Part shown: piece by piece, positions 36,831-51,800 of the stretch
How positions within the stretch are numbered: the stretch's first letter is position 1
Layout of the letters: each line of letters opens with the position of its first letter
DNA from: Hofstenia miamia
Lineage: Eukaryota > Xenacoelomorpha > Acoela
Reading direction: 5' to 3'
Length of the DNA stretch: 64,000 nucleotides
Assembly: GCA_004352715.1 (NCBI GenBank)
Contig: SCFE01000019.1
Location: 832,165 to 896,164, forward strand
The notes under the pieces: model-generated
What the model saw: the letters and a program-made list of their open reading frames with translations, nothing else
Databases searched by the model: none
What the model was told of the DNA's origin: nothing
Program-made: the position numbers and the translations under genes

Positions 36831-39800
36831 TCAGTCATTCCAATTGGGTGGTACTGCGGTTTTAATAACCCTGATGATGTTTCTGTGCAGGTAGTAGTTG
36901 TTGTATCTGAGTTGAAAGGCGGACGCATAGTCACTCGATCCAAATTCTACATCGCAAGAATCATCAATGTAGAATTTAATCTTTTTTAATTCGTACGGCG
37001 AACATATGTTAAGCAGTGGTCGTTGATTGATCTAAAGTAAAAGATTAGAATATTCTAAAATGCACTACTCAATTATTAGAAATGTGAAAAGAGAAAATGT
37101 AAAATATATATATTTAAGGTTAGTTTGTTTCAAATTTATTGATTCAAGCTATCATTCTAAATCAAACGTCTTCGAATGTCTTTTTCAAGTGTTTTCTTAA
37201 ATGAACTGACAGATAGTTGGACTTACAGATGCATCTGTCCAGACATAACGGGTACCGTTTTGATCGAAATATCTTTTAATATTAAAATGAAGAAATTTCT
37301 AATAACAAATTGAGAAGACAATCTATAAATTATAAAATAGAATTACACTCTAACAGTAACAAATCTAAGGAGTGAATTTCGGGGAGAGGTTGCAGTGCAG
37401 TGCTAACAATGCTGATGGACATGGCTAGGAAAAGTATGCACCTCAAAGAGGCCAAATATGCAATACGCTTATCCCTCTAAAAGATAAAAATGTATAATAA
37501 ACACTAATACAAAATATATGCAACAATATTAATTGACTGCATGCTAAAGAAATGTATATTAAATAGTGGTTATAGTTAAATTCTTTCGGTCGTCTGCTAA
37601 AGTTCGCTTGTAGAGCAAAAATAGCTTTTCCTAACGAACTCAATGTTTCAGTTAAATGAAAATCTATTGGTGACTATTTTCCAAAAACTCACTCCCAAAT
37701 ATACGCATTATTATGTAACTTATATTTTGCATTCCAGTGAGAAATGAAATTCATTTTTAAAAAGGATTTTTTTCTTATGGACTCTCACTGGACAGACACA
37801 CGATAAAATGTAGTATATAGTTAATCAAAAGTGAGATCCAAGTGAAAACAAATGATTCGCAAAGTTAAGAATATTATAAATTATGTTAAAAAATGCGGGA
37901 ACTAAGGACAAACATAATTAAGACACATTTTTTGTTCCGTATTCACATCTTTTTGATCTGGCCACTCTTACAAACTCGTCGAAGATGTGCAGTATAGGCT
38001 GGTGTAAGTCTGGATACTGCTAGGTATTTCAATTTTTAAAATTCATATATTATACAGGGTTATATCTTCTCTTCATATTGCAGCCATGTTGCATTGAAAT
38101 GCACAATTTGGTTCCATTTGGTTAGACTCAACATCCACAGCACTTGGACAATCATTAATCTAGTATTCGCCCCTCTCATGACAGTACAGTGAATCTGTCC
38201 AAAACACATTATACGTCATCAATATACTGGTGTAAACATGTTGCAGTGCCGTTGCGTCAACAAGCCTGAAATCGTTAATTGTAGTTTTCTGCACGTTTGA
38301 GGCATGTAACTTAAAAAAATTCCCGGGATTAAATTCTAAATTCACCTCACGCACTTGTAGGCATCATTTCACCCTTCTCCCATTTTAATAATATCCCCCT
38401 TGTAGGTACTCTCATTTAAATACAACCCATCGTACACGACAGAGCTCACTCAAAGTAACCAGTATTGGAGCTTGGTTGTTCCAGAATATACTTTCTGTGC
38501 ATATCATCATTGAAAATGCACCGAGCCATATTCCTAAAACGAGTAAACCATTCTAAACAAAATGCGTAAGAGTTTGACAGAGACAAGCATAAATTATCAG
38601 TATTATATTGCAGTAACTTCCAGAAGTTCATTGTTTAACTAATCACTAAAAGGAACTAGTCAAGTTGTTTAAAATAACAAAGAAAAGGATAAAAATAAAA
38701 AATATTCACACATACTATACTCTAAACCTGACTGTATCAGAGAAAAATCAAAAACGCTACACGTTATATACGAATACATCTATGCAGATAAAATAGTCAA
38801 TATTTGGTAAACTTTAGTACAATTAAATAGTTATTGTACAAGATTGGATTAGGATTAGACTGCTAACCATAATATTTCCTCATCGCAATCGGGAGCTTTT
38901 GGTATTGGCTCCATAAATAGAACTAAATCGTTAGCGTGCATATAGATAGACCAACGAAAAGTTTCAAAATTAGATAAACTTTCTATTGTGTATGCGTTTT
39001 TTACGTTATACAATATATTTCACACAATTTGATACCATATTTTCAATACATAAATTATAATGCGCAAATTATATGCATGAATTTCTCATTTCATTGACTG
39101 CACTTAGTATTGATAATTAAAGTATCCAACTGAAATGTCTGAAAAATAATTTTGATATTTATAAAGAAAGAACTCATTAGAAATACTTAACGCGTCTAAA
39201 AAGTTTTTATCCCCTTTTAGCAATTTAAAAACCAAATGGAAATGAAACAAATATACTTTATATGACATAAGAACCACCAATATCGATAACATGTTACAAA
39301 TGAAGCTTCAGTGTAGAATCATCACCCAGGCTTTAGATGTGTACTAACTCAGAACTATTTAGAGATGCTGAACTAGTTTCTTACAAGCGGGGTAATGTCT
39401 ATCTAGATTAACTTTCGTTGTCTCATGTACACGTTCCTATTTATCCATACTAAACTATATTTAGAATCCATGCGACATTAGAATAACATGTAACAGCCAC
39501 TATTTAGGTAACCGTATGAGAGAGACTCCAGTTAACAATGGGCTCACTGCCCGAAGCAGTACCTGGTCACCAAGAAGCCATCCGCAACAGAGTAGTGTTC
39601 CATCCATTGACAGACTCGGCTCATTCTCATTTGATACAATTTTATTATGTGTACCCTAACTATGTGATAATAAAAGCTAGTGCAGACACTATTCGACTTA
39701 GTGACTCATTCTCAGATACAGTGTAATTCTTACTAGTGTATTAATGCAACCATTCATTGACACTAACTGCTGATATAAAAATCTAGTAAATAAATAACGC

Positions 39801-42800
39801 AGCAGTTTCCTACCCTACATGTAGTAATAATAAATACAACCACTGACTACTGACACCAGCTGCGATAATTTAAAAAGGAGTTAAAGCATACAACTAATAG
39901 CAGCTTCCTAAACTTACGATGATATTGACACTTAAAATAACTTCAATACATAAAAGGCAATTTTCGGTCATTATAGGTCTGACTTAAACAACAATTTGGA
40001 TCTAAAATAAGATAAGTAAAATAGAGAATACCTAGGGTGCCGATCTCGCGTTATTTCGTGTTTGTTACTACATGCAGCAAGTGAAATGGATCGATAGCCA
40101 GCTAGGCGGCGGTTAAAAAGCCATTATACCTATTCCTAACCTATATGCATTGTCTCGATCTAGGCAACAAACCATTTCATCCCTCACAACAGCCTAGTGA
40201 TCAATACAAGCATGCTTCGCCTAGCTGCGCATTTTAATTAATAATCAAACCGAGAAAAATTAGTAGATAATAAGTAGTTTATTCTCCATCAACGATTCTC
40301 TCCTGGTTCTACATATTTATAGAAATTTTTATAAACATTTACTGCTAAACAAGTACCTGTCACCGTTTTAGTTGCCAACTTGCAGAAATTTCTGCTTTAA
40401 GATGGCGCTATCAAAATCGACGTGGAGCGTAAACGCCCACAGGTGATTTGTCAAAATTTAAAGTGACGAGCAATTGTTTTCACAAATTAATATCGAATTC
40501 AAATTACATGGCTTGGTTTAATGCTAATTTATCAAAAACACAAAATTAATCAAATCAGATAAATTTATAATTCGATCTTGTTCCCCAATGTCAGTTCTTT
40601 GTTGCTTTTTGATGGATTATGCTACATCAGCTTTTCAATTTCCTTTGCAAAACGATTTTCAGGAATGTCTAGTAGAACCTGTAACGCGGCTGTTTCGACT
40701 TCAGTGCTACAGGATATAAAAGTCCGGTGAATAAGGAGATTGGCAAGTCATTTGGACTTCCCCTGTTGCAAAAAATCAATCGTATCTTTAACAACGTGAG
40801 GTCGAGCATATCATGCTGGAACATTAAATCAGATAACCTTGCAGGATTCTTTCTTAAAGTACGCCAGCGATCTTCTTTAGGAATTCAATGCACACTGACG
40901 CAGTTATTGTTTGTCCGTAGGGCATTGCCTGACAGAAAATTTATTTCCAGTCAAGCAAATTACGACCAACGTCTTTTCATTTGTAAGTTTTGGGCGGCAA
41001 ATGGCAGGGCGACTCGAAGACTCTCTAACCCAAACTTTATTTTCCTGCTTTGGCAATGTTGGGTGAAAATTCACCCAAGTTTCGTCTTTCACATAGTAAT
41101 TGTTAATTACTGTCTCGCCCATTTGATTGAGAATAGCCAAGATGTTTTTTGCACACTCCAACCTTTAAATTTGTTAACTTCCGTTAAATCATGAGGAACG
41201 CAGACAGCAGTTTTCGAATTTTTGGTCTTCTTTCAATATGATGAGAACAGTATCTTTATTAATGTCCAAAATGTTCAAAATAGATCGTGAACAATGTTTT
41301 AGGTTTGCGTGTAGGATGTTGTATTTACTTCTGGAAATGCGAGGCCGCCCTGACCTTGGCTGATGATCACAAACAACCCTTTTCCCACTGGTCAAATCGC
41401 GACACCACAATTTCACGGTGAATAAGCAGGGTGTGAATCAGGAAATACTGTAGAAAGTTTCTTATAAATGTTTGTATGAGTTGATTCATGTTTCATTTCA
41501 ACGTAACAATAGAATTTAGCACAATCGAATCTATATTCCATTGCACCTACAAAAGGACAAAGACAAATAATGACATAATTAGAGCAAAGTTTATATTTGT
41601 TGCATCTGTCAACAACTTTCACAAATAATGAAGTAATAAGAGTAAAATTCAGTGTTCACATCATCCAATCATATTATGAGAATATGCATCAAATGTCAAT
41701 TAACACGCATGCAAAAGATAATAATCCTACATAATCTACTAATGTGATAAAAACTCTAGGATAAAGACTTTTCAGACAACAAGTATATGTTTCTGTATTC
41801 ACACAAAATTCCTGAATACGTAAATGCATAAATTATTAATATTATAGTTAATACGTTCTTTTCATCTAATAAAAAGGACTTAAATGGCGTCTCATAGCCA
41901 ATAAATAGTACGCGAATTTACTATTTCAAGAAAAATTGATTGCATCTTTTGGTATTCAAATACTTCACTACGTCTCTATGCGAAGAAAATCGGTATTCAC
42001 GGGAATTTTTCGTTTTTAACCAAAAGAACGACATTACTAAATGATTCGATTTTGCTAATTAAAATTTAGTAATAAAACAGAATACGAACATGTTTTGCTT
42101 TAGAACTAAGAGCATTTATAAAATAATATTGAACAACCTTTATTTCTGCGGAAATATTAGTAATTCGGCAGAAGCGGAAGACATCGTCATCCGCAGGAGA
42201 GCCATCCACATTGACTTCCAGTTCACGTCCACCCATGTTCACCTTACAAATACCTCGTCCAGGATTCATTGATATCTTTATTGGATCGTTTTCAGATGGT
42301 TGATTGCGCTGTTGCAGTGGCATCTATATAGTCAACCAATTAAATACATATAGCTAATTCTATGAAAATTAAGGCCACACAAAATTGAAATTATTTATTT
42401 AAATACTATACATAGTTTTCTTCGAATGAGCCAAAAATTAACGAAAAATCTGCAAGAGAAAAGCCGTTATCCATGGAATTTTAAATTAACTACAAATGTG
42501 CCAGTACACATACATATAGTAATTTAAAAAAGATCTGTTCTCTATATCAAACAGTTTATTTATTCATTAAAAATCAGGTCTAATAAAAAATAAATTTCCT
42601 GAGAAAAAAAATTGAACCCAATAATTGCAAAATTTCAAATTAGAATAATTAAATTCGTACCAAAAATGGCATCATCATTGGATGTGGTGGCATAAATGGC
42701 ATCATGAGTTGAGGATTGTGAAAGTTGGGAATTTGGCTATCTGGCTTTTGTGGAGAACTACTTAATTGACAGCGATAAGACCTGCAAGGTTGATCAACAT

Positions 42801-45800
42801 TATATATATATATATATATCGTATGTTTGTTTTTCAAATATAACTAGCACTTATTGATGAACTGAATTTGAACTGAACAGACAAAGGAACATGTGTTTAG
42901 AAAACTGGATCAAACAAATGTAAATAATCAACCCTGCATTTCTGTAGTGATGACCATCATCGTAATTATTTTGAGAGTTCATAGAGTAGTTTGGCGTTTG
43001 GAATGTTCGATTATCATCTTTCTGTCTAAACTGCAAATTGTCTTCATTATTAGGTGACCTATGTTTCTGATGTCGTTTACGATGGACTGTATAGTTCCTT
43101 GTATTTTTCCAGGAGTCGGAAGATTCATAGCGTGTGACTTGCTGGACCTTGTTATTAGAACTCTTAGAAGATAAATTCTTGGAAGTATTTCGAGTTACAT
43201 TTAGAGGAGAGTTTGAATTGCTAGGTGTAGCAAAATTCGATTTGATGATATGACTATTCTAAAATAAATCACGAATAATGTGTTGGGATTAAGCAAAGTA
43301 AACAGTATAGAAAATCACTTACTTGATTTGATTTCACATGTTCATCTCTACAGGGTTCATCGAAGGTGATTGTACGTCGACTGGCATCCTCTGAATTTTC
43401 TTTATTCAAACGGAAATCATTATAGCCATTTTCTATTTGATGTTCTGACGAGTGGGCTAAAAACGTTAAGATTTGCATTTTCAATGAATGTCAATTAACG
43501 AAATATACAATGAACATAAATAAATTCATTGGAAAAAGGGAGCCAAAACTTTCTTCAGATTATCATTTACCATTAGATGACTTACTACAGATCACACCTG
43601 CAGAAGTCAAGCCCACTGTAAACAACAGTGCAACTACCAAATGAAAAATTCTCTGAAAAAACGTGCTAATCTGGCCCCCTTTGTGATTTTTCAACTAGTT
43701 TTTAGTAGCTTTTTGTGATAGTAATAGCCCCCCATTTAAGGTAAAAATCGGGTGTTCTTTACAGCTAGGCTAGGAATGATCAAATATCTTTGGCACTATT
43801 CACTTCTTCAAAACTTAAAGAATTTTTTCTACAACTAAACTACATTTTTTCAACAATCACTGGAGAACTAGAAAGATTTATAGGTATAACCACCACTTCT
43901 ACGTCCATCACACACTTGGTTGATACATACCCAACACTTAAATATCTCAATTGAGATTGCTTGCATATTGGTAGGCGACTTATATGTTTACTAGTTGCTC
44001 CACTTGGTTCTACCATCACCTACTGCAGACAAATTTTGAAAATAAATAGAAAAAACGATACAAACCGCAAGATGTTAATATGAATTTTTCACAAACATAA
44101 TGGGATCGCCGCAAGACTAGGCCAAAATTAATGCTTCCTTAAAGTGCCATCAATAAAATTATGATAATTTTGCTAACAAAAAAGAAAACACCAATATACC
44201 GGTTAATGACAAATTATCAGAAGTCTCTCTTGTATCGGTTATCTACATCCACCTAACTAATCTATGTAATTGCAAATTGTATTGTTGTAACCAATGAAGT
44301 TACCATATTATATTCCACATAACAAAACCAACCAAAAATATAATTCAATGTCAAAAATAATCAAAATGTCACAGTTGACTCAGTTGAAAAATAAATTCAT
44401 TTCTACCTAGTCATCGTTTAAGAATGATTTATCCTTATGCTAAATAAATACAAATATTTGCAACCGACCTTCACTAATGCAATAAACACAAGAAATGTAG
44501 ACCAATTCGAATACTACCATCAACAATTTGTTCTTATCATATCCAAGGGAATTAGAACAATTTTTTTTGAGTGATTGGCGCATGTCGAAATTTTCCAATA
44601 CGACAAGTTTACTGAAAAGTAGCCAAAATACTTCTTCACACAATGTTACTAGCAGTATATGTAAAATGAATTGCAAATTGATGAATCAAATAAAATTTTA
44701 ATCTTGCCGAAGAATTCAAATTAGTTCTTTAAAAATTTATTTCGGAATATTCATTTTCTCATTAAATATTTCGATCTCATTTCCCAAAGCCACTACTAAT
44801 GCTTAAAGTACAAAGCATGCGAACAATCAGGAAATTATTCAAAACGTAATACGTAGAACTTTTTCTTCATCATTTAAAATATACCAAGGACGTCTGAATT
44901 ATTTACATAGTTTACCAGGACGTGTCACTCTGCATTCGCTGTAAAATGTTTTAGAGACTGGGTATTTGATAAACACAGAACAGATGTTACCATTACTTGC
45001 ATCATTATAGCGTCACGAACAAACTAGTGTAGTGAATTACCCACTTCTGTACGATTAAAGACTGGATTACGTTTTATAACATTGCCTAAATTTTAAAATA
45101 AGACTCGTAGTGCGTTGTTGCAAAATGCAAAGGAAATTTTGATTCTGAACAAAAAACTGTTTCTGTATATACTTTTACCAATGATCCCAATGATTATCAA
45201 AGGTGGTTGGATGCTTTAGCAAATCAAATTGAAAAGGTAACTCCGCATATAGGTGTATGTTCTCGGCATTGGGGAGTCGCGACCCCCTTACAATTTTTCC
45301 TGGATGTTCTAGTACAAGTTTCCAAAGAAATGTAGAACAAAGAAATATCTCATCGTCTACTAGATCTGTAATCCCTGATGAATTGGAAACTTTTAAAGCA
45401 ATTGATGCTTTACCATCTATCAAGGACATACTAAATCAATGGGACGCAACAACAGCTGTTGAGTAAGAAAATAATGAGTGGTCTGAGTTCGTGCTAAAAC
45501 AGGTAACGGAAATGGCACTCATCGCTACCCGCTTGGACTAGTTGATAATTATAATTACAATGGTAAGGAAATGCAGCGTTGGGTTATGTAAATTAAAATT
45601 TTGATTCCACTACATCAAAATTTACAGTATATGGATTTCCGTCAGCCGAATACATGCGTAATAAGTGGATTAAAGCCCTACCAAATATTCTACCAAAACA
45701 ACCGACTCGGAAAATGGGTGTTTGTGAATTTCACTGGCCAACATCTGCAAAGTTCACAAAAAAGAAAGGGCACTTACTACCTGCAGAACCACCATCACTT

Positions 45801-48800
45801 TTTAGTACGCTTGCCACATTTTCGCAGAAAGTATACAACTTTTTGTAAAATCATATTAATAATTTGAAATATTTTTTACTGTTCAATTATTTAACCTAAG
45901 CAAAACTTTCTAAGTTTCTTATTTTTTCAGAAAGTGAGCTTTGGTAAATTCATATACAGTAAATAATTTTTATAAAAAGTCTGTACAACCTTCCACATCT
46001 CGATTGGTAGATCAAAGAGGTATATCTTTATCGAAAAGAAATGCTATTGATGACGAAATTGTGGAATTTAATGAAAAAGATGTAATTTTATCATTTGAAA
46101 GTTTTCGCGAGGCAATATTGACTAAATATATACATTCGCATTTTATACGAATTTCAGATAATGAGGTGTGTTTTGGATTTACTGAAGACAGTTTCACTGA
46201 CTCTGTAAAGTTAAATCAAAATCTTACCGTTCAATGTTTCATACCAGGGCATACCAGTGTGTGCATCAGAGACCTTTTGGGATTTCAATGTTCTTTGTCC
46301 AACTAGTCCCAATTAGACGCAATTTTTAATAGATTTTTGTGGGCAGATTCGGCTGTTAATAAAGATTTACATTCTATATGCAAAAGAATTATCTAACAAT
46401 TAGCAGATGGTAGGGTTCTGCGGCTAAAAATTTTGATTAATGATTATGATTCACTATAATCTATTACATTATATTTGCTGGTGTGATTTTGTATTTGAAC
46501 CAAATTCGTAATATATCGTGTACCCCTAGCAGATGGATTAACTGAAGAACAGCAAATCGTTCTTGACGTCTCTCAAGTCTTATCAAGTGTAAAGGTTCTA
46601 AGACTCAGCTTGCTATCGAAATTGGATATTTCTATTAACAAGTGTTTAAAGATGTTTCTTTAAAATGTGAGTCTCCGCCGGATATGGAAATCATGGAAAC
46701 AATATTTGATGACAATTACTGCTTAGCTAAGCAAGAACTTTCAACGCTTCTGTACATTGCTGGATATATATCTTTTAAGGTAACACTTTATAACCTTCAT
46801 TTCGTATTGTTTTATGTTTAGCAAAATTTTGCGTCGTGCCCAGACACAATTGAAGAAATCTCCAATTTCACAGAATTCTTGTCAAATGGTAATTTAAGAA
46901 TTCCAACGTTGGAGCTGCTTTCTTTTACACAACGCTGCTATATTTATTTTAAGCGATGCAAACCACACTGCTCTATCTGCTGCAAAAAGGCTTCAATTTA
47001 ATATATGAGTCTTATTTTTTTGAGAAGATATAAATAGACTTGTCAATGTATTTTTTAAAGTCGAAGTTTCCTGTTTTAATCATTTTGCACATTCAAGTGG
47101 TTCAAATCAAAAGCGCAAGCGACGGAAGAGAAAATTTAACACTATTAATAAAATTATTTTCCTCATATTTTATTTTTCTAATATATTTTGCAATTTAATG
47201 TTAGCCCACACATTTTTTGACCACTCATTTAACCAGAGTTGCGTCATGGTATATTTAGTATGTCCTTGCCATCTATGTATAAGCAGTTTGTTGTGGGAAT
47301 TCAAACAAAGTATCCAGCAATAACATTTTGTCATCAAGGCAATTCTACATATTACTTTCTTCTGATGATTATTTAAACATCGATTTCTCTGTCAAAATAA
47401 CGGAGAATTTTAAGGTTGTGGCAAAACGTGGTCATGCATCAGTGGATATGCGGGATTTATTAGGATTTCAGTGTACGCTAAGCTNNNNGTGGTAGCTACA
47501 CTAATGGAATTTCTTGTATGCACGCACTTGGACAGCAGTCAATTTCACATTTGCTTTTGACATCAAATTGTCGCAAACTGTTGCTCTTGTAAGGTACTAA
47601 TATTTTTCATAAATTTGACATTTCATTGAGATTGTAAGCGTTTAGTAAACCGTCTTACTGTTAATGCTTACCTGTCTACAAGAGCTGCTATTTTTCTGAC
47701 ACAAATGATCGGAAAATGCTTTGAAAAGATAATCTCATTACTAAAATCAGTTGTTTATTAGATATTAAGGTGCTATGTGAAATTGAAAATCAACTTACTG
47801 TAGATTTGAGACTAAATAGAATGAATATTCATCTATAAAGATCAAAACAATCAATGTGACATATAGTGTTGCAATACTTCTNAACGTGGTCATGCATCAG
47901 TGGATATGCGGGATTTATTAGGATTTCAGTGTACGCTAAGCTGTTGGTCTCGGGGTTGTTTGATTTAAATCAATGATTTAAATCGGATTTAAATCAAATA
48001 AATCCAGGTGCCTATTTTAGATAGTTTATGCACTGTGCTGCCGGCGCTTCTGATTGGTTGAGCTATTTGCCGCTACAAACAGCATATTTCACTATTTACA
48101 CGGTTACCGCGATGCCTGAACGAACTCCAAGCGACATATGGAGAGATTTTATAAAATCAACTAAGGTTTGTGTTATTTTATTTATGTCTCCTACTATTCA
48201 TGATAATCTTAAATAATTTTACCGTAATATTTAGGATGGAAACAAGGGTCATTGGGCGACTTGTAAAAGATGTAATCTGGGAATGCAAGGTGTAGTTTCT
48301 CGACTCATCCAAAACAACGAAAAATGCACGGACAATAATGAGTCTGCATTTCCCGAGTCATCTACCGCGATATCAGGCCCATCTTGGTCCATCTACTGAC
48401 TACTCGGATCTGCAACCACCCGTTCCAAAACAACCAAAGATGTCAATTAAACTGTTCGTCAGTTCAACTACGGTTGCGGAAAAAAAAGAAGATCGATAAT
48501 GCAGTAGCTAAATTTTTCTACTCCACCAACACACCATTCAATCACGTTGAGCATCAGTCGTTCAAGCAACTCTGTGCAGTATTGCGTCCAAGTTACCATC
48601 TGCCGAACAGGCATCAAATTGCGGGGGATTTACTTGAAGAGGTTCGCATGGAGTGTGTCATATCAGCTAAAGAAAAACTGGCTGGAACAAATGTGACGCT
48701 CAGTCTTCACGGATGGTCAAACGTGCATAGCGAACCGATATGCGTGGCGGCAAATACCATATGAGGAGAAACATATCTTGTTGATACTGTTGATACTGGT

Positions 48801-51800
48801 GATAACAGTCATGACGCTGAGTATCTGCAGTGTCTGGTTAAAAGCTTCAATAGAAAAATTAACAGAAGAATTCAACTTCAAGGTGTGTGGATTTGTGACT
48901 GACAATACTGGTAATGTCAAGAAACTGCGAGCGGAATTGATGAAAGACACTGATCCGATTGTCCAAGAGATCAGTATGTATGGCTGTTCAGTGCATGTTC
49001 ACAACCTGCTTGCCAAAGATCTCCAGATGCCAGCTGTGACCGACAACGTTGTGGAAGTAATAAAGTTTTTCCGAAATCACCACAAGCCCGCCGCTTGGCT
49101 GAAACAAAAGTGTTCATGGAAATTAACGTTGCCATGAAACACAAGATGGAACAGCATGTGTGACTCACTCCAAGCTTATTCTGACATCTGGGTTCATCTA
49201 TTGGCCATTGCTGAAGAACACCGTGAGGATAAGAACATGCCACCCAAAATATACAAAATACTCAGAAACTTCAGTATAAACCGAAACATGGAGGATCTAC
49301 TGAAAATCCTCAAATCACTATCTTAAACTTTAGACAAGGTTCAAGGCTCCACCATCAACTAAGCTGATGCTCTTGTCGCATGGTATGATCTGTCACATGA
49401 ATTACACGACGTTTTGCTTACGGAGAAACAGATGTTATCAGATCGACGGAAGATGAATTAGACAAATTTTCATTACCTCAGTTTCCTGTTAGACCCTAGA
49501 TATGTAGAAAAAACATTCTCACCAGCAATGAAAAGACTCTCACCCTTGATCTTGCAAACACTATGCACCCAGACTTGGTTTCTACCATAATGCAATTCCG
49601 TGTCAAGACTTGGCCCTTCATTGCAACATACTATGACAGTGAAACTTCTCTGCACCTCTTTGATTGGTGGAAACTCTTCGACGTTGACAGTGATATTTTG
49701 CAAACGATTCAAGGGCTGCTCTCGTCCATATTTTCAACCGCTCCTCTTGAGAGGCTGTTTTCTACCTTCGGATGGGTGCACGGAAGAGCTCATAACTGCT
49801 TGGGAACCGACCAAGCAGTGAAGCTCGTCTTTTATTTCAAACTCTTGAACAACTGATTACTTAATTTAGCCTGTCTAACTAATTAAAACGTTTCAGAAAA
49901 TATTGTTTTTGCTTTAGTGAGTTTTAGATTGCAATATGTAATGATGGTCTCTAAATTTTAAAAAAATCCGATTTAAATCAAATCTGTCAAAATTGATTTT
50001 TTTTAAATAAATCGGATTTTTTTCCAACCCTAGTTGGTCTGCAAATGATTGCATTATTAATCGTTTGAAACATTCTACACTATCCTTGCATAGTGAAATA
50101 AATCATGATATTCGGCATTTTGACATTGATGACGGTCAAAAATCAAATCTTAATTTTTTGGCTGAACAGTTGCAATTACTCTCTAGGGAAAAACCCGGTT
50201 ACCGCTATTCATCTGATATAATAAAATTTGCACTATGTTTTTTAAAAGTCGATCTGCTTACAATACACATTGTCAATTCCAAGTGTTGATACGCTAAAAC
50301 GTTTTATTGGTGGCATGCCTACAATTGATGATATTACAGAAAGTGAAAATGTGATTAAAACTGTATTCTCTGAACTTAAGGGCAATGCAAAGTCTTGCAT
50401 TCTTATGTTCAATGAAATTCATATATTCTCTTCATATCGTTATCATGGTTTTCATGTTATAGGCCGAGCAATTGATGACGTATCAAAGTCAGCTCCAATA
50501 CTACTTTTAGGATAAAACCTTTGTTTGGATGCAAGCCATTTGTTGTAAGAATGGTACCACTATATCAATTGTCTTGAAATATTAATAGATGCAGCAATCT
50601 CAGTAATTAAAAGCATTATTAAGTTTATTTCAATTTGATAGCTTTACGTTGTGACAATTTTGCTGCAAATAGACGTCTTTTCCAGTATTTCTCTACCAAT
50701 ACGTTTTATCTTGGACAATTTGAAGATTTGCCATTATTTACTCTTATATACGACCCAGTGAACGTTTTTAAGTGTTGGAGAAACAACTGACTTATAGAAC
50801 GTATTAGAAAAATTAAAATTAAAGTGCCATTTGAAGAACGCTTTGTTACTGCTTGTTGGAGTGATATTGAGCATGTTTATCAAAACGATTCCAAACTTGA
50901 TGTATGTATGACAAATATAACTTTGAGTTCCATCAAAACGAACAACTTTGAAAAGCAGAAAGTCTCCTTAATTTATCAGGTTTTCAATGAACGAACAGCA
51001 GCAGCACTATTATGGATTTTCAGAAACAGCTGCATTTGTATCTATTGTAGATCGTATGTTTGGCAGAACAATCCTGATCAACATCCAATACGTTATCCGG
51101 ATGATACAAGATTAATGTATCTTTTGGAACTGGTTAAATCTGTAGAAACAATGAAAGTGGTCGTGGATGGGGAAGATTGTATTCATTTACACCAGAAACA
51201 ATTAGTTTTTCAATAACGTTAAACTCACTAGTTTCTTTAAGTCGGAATCTCCTTAATACAAAAAAATTTTAGCATATTTTGCTGGGTCATTTAAAATCCG
51301 ATAATTTAGAAAGTGAATTTAGTATTTATCGGCAATTAAATAGTGGATGCTATCACATTAGTGCAGAACAGGTTTTATACTCCAAATGTTTTCGTAGAAT
51401 GATAATCTATGAATCAATGGATGAACCGGTTTCTAACCACCCAAAGAAAATCTGTTGCACAGAACCATTGAAAGTTGAAGAAACTGACATATAGACGAAA
51501 CACTAAATAATATTGATGAAATCAGTGATGCTGAGGGGCAATTTTATATTACATTGCCGGATATGTGATTTTCAAAGAAACAATTCCGGGAGCAATCATT
51601 GATAAAGCAGCATCGGAATTTGTAACTGCCGTTATAAGAGGAAAGTTTAAGTACCCGCAAGCTGATTTGTTTAACTTTACTTTATGTGCATTTTCATTAT
51701 TTCGTCTGGCTAAATTGTAATGCAGCAATCGACTAGATAAACTTTTTATTGAATTATATGATTGTTTTTTTCAAGATTTTGGAGATATCTCTCACATTTT

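Noticed and set aside
37400-37480. Exon-like AGGGATAAGCGTATTGC after a good acceptor (TTTTATCTTTTAG), minus strand
   Set aside because: Its only open phase leaves phase 2 at the candidate donor, while the next exon needs phase 0.
38446-38660. Hydrophobic minus-strand frame (GLLVLGIWLGAFSMMIC) suggestive of a membrane exon
   Set aside because: No phase-compatible donor or neighbouring exon; AT-rich random frames are often hydrophobic.
40727-41194. 155-codon plus-strand frame
   Set aside because: It is antisense to the degraded mariner transposase, which explains its length.
44440-44676. Minus-strand frame with acceptor-like TTTTCAG as an extra exon of the RRM gene
   Set aside because: Incoming phase does not match exon 1 and the compatible frame hits a stop.
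48717-49243. Minus-strand frames within the hAT
   Set aside because: Shadows of the plus-strand transposase; no independent motif.
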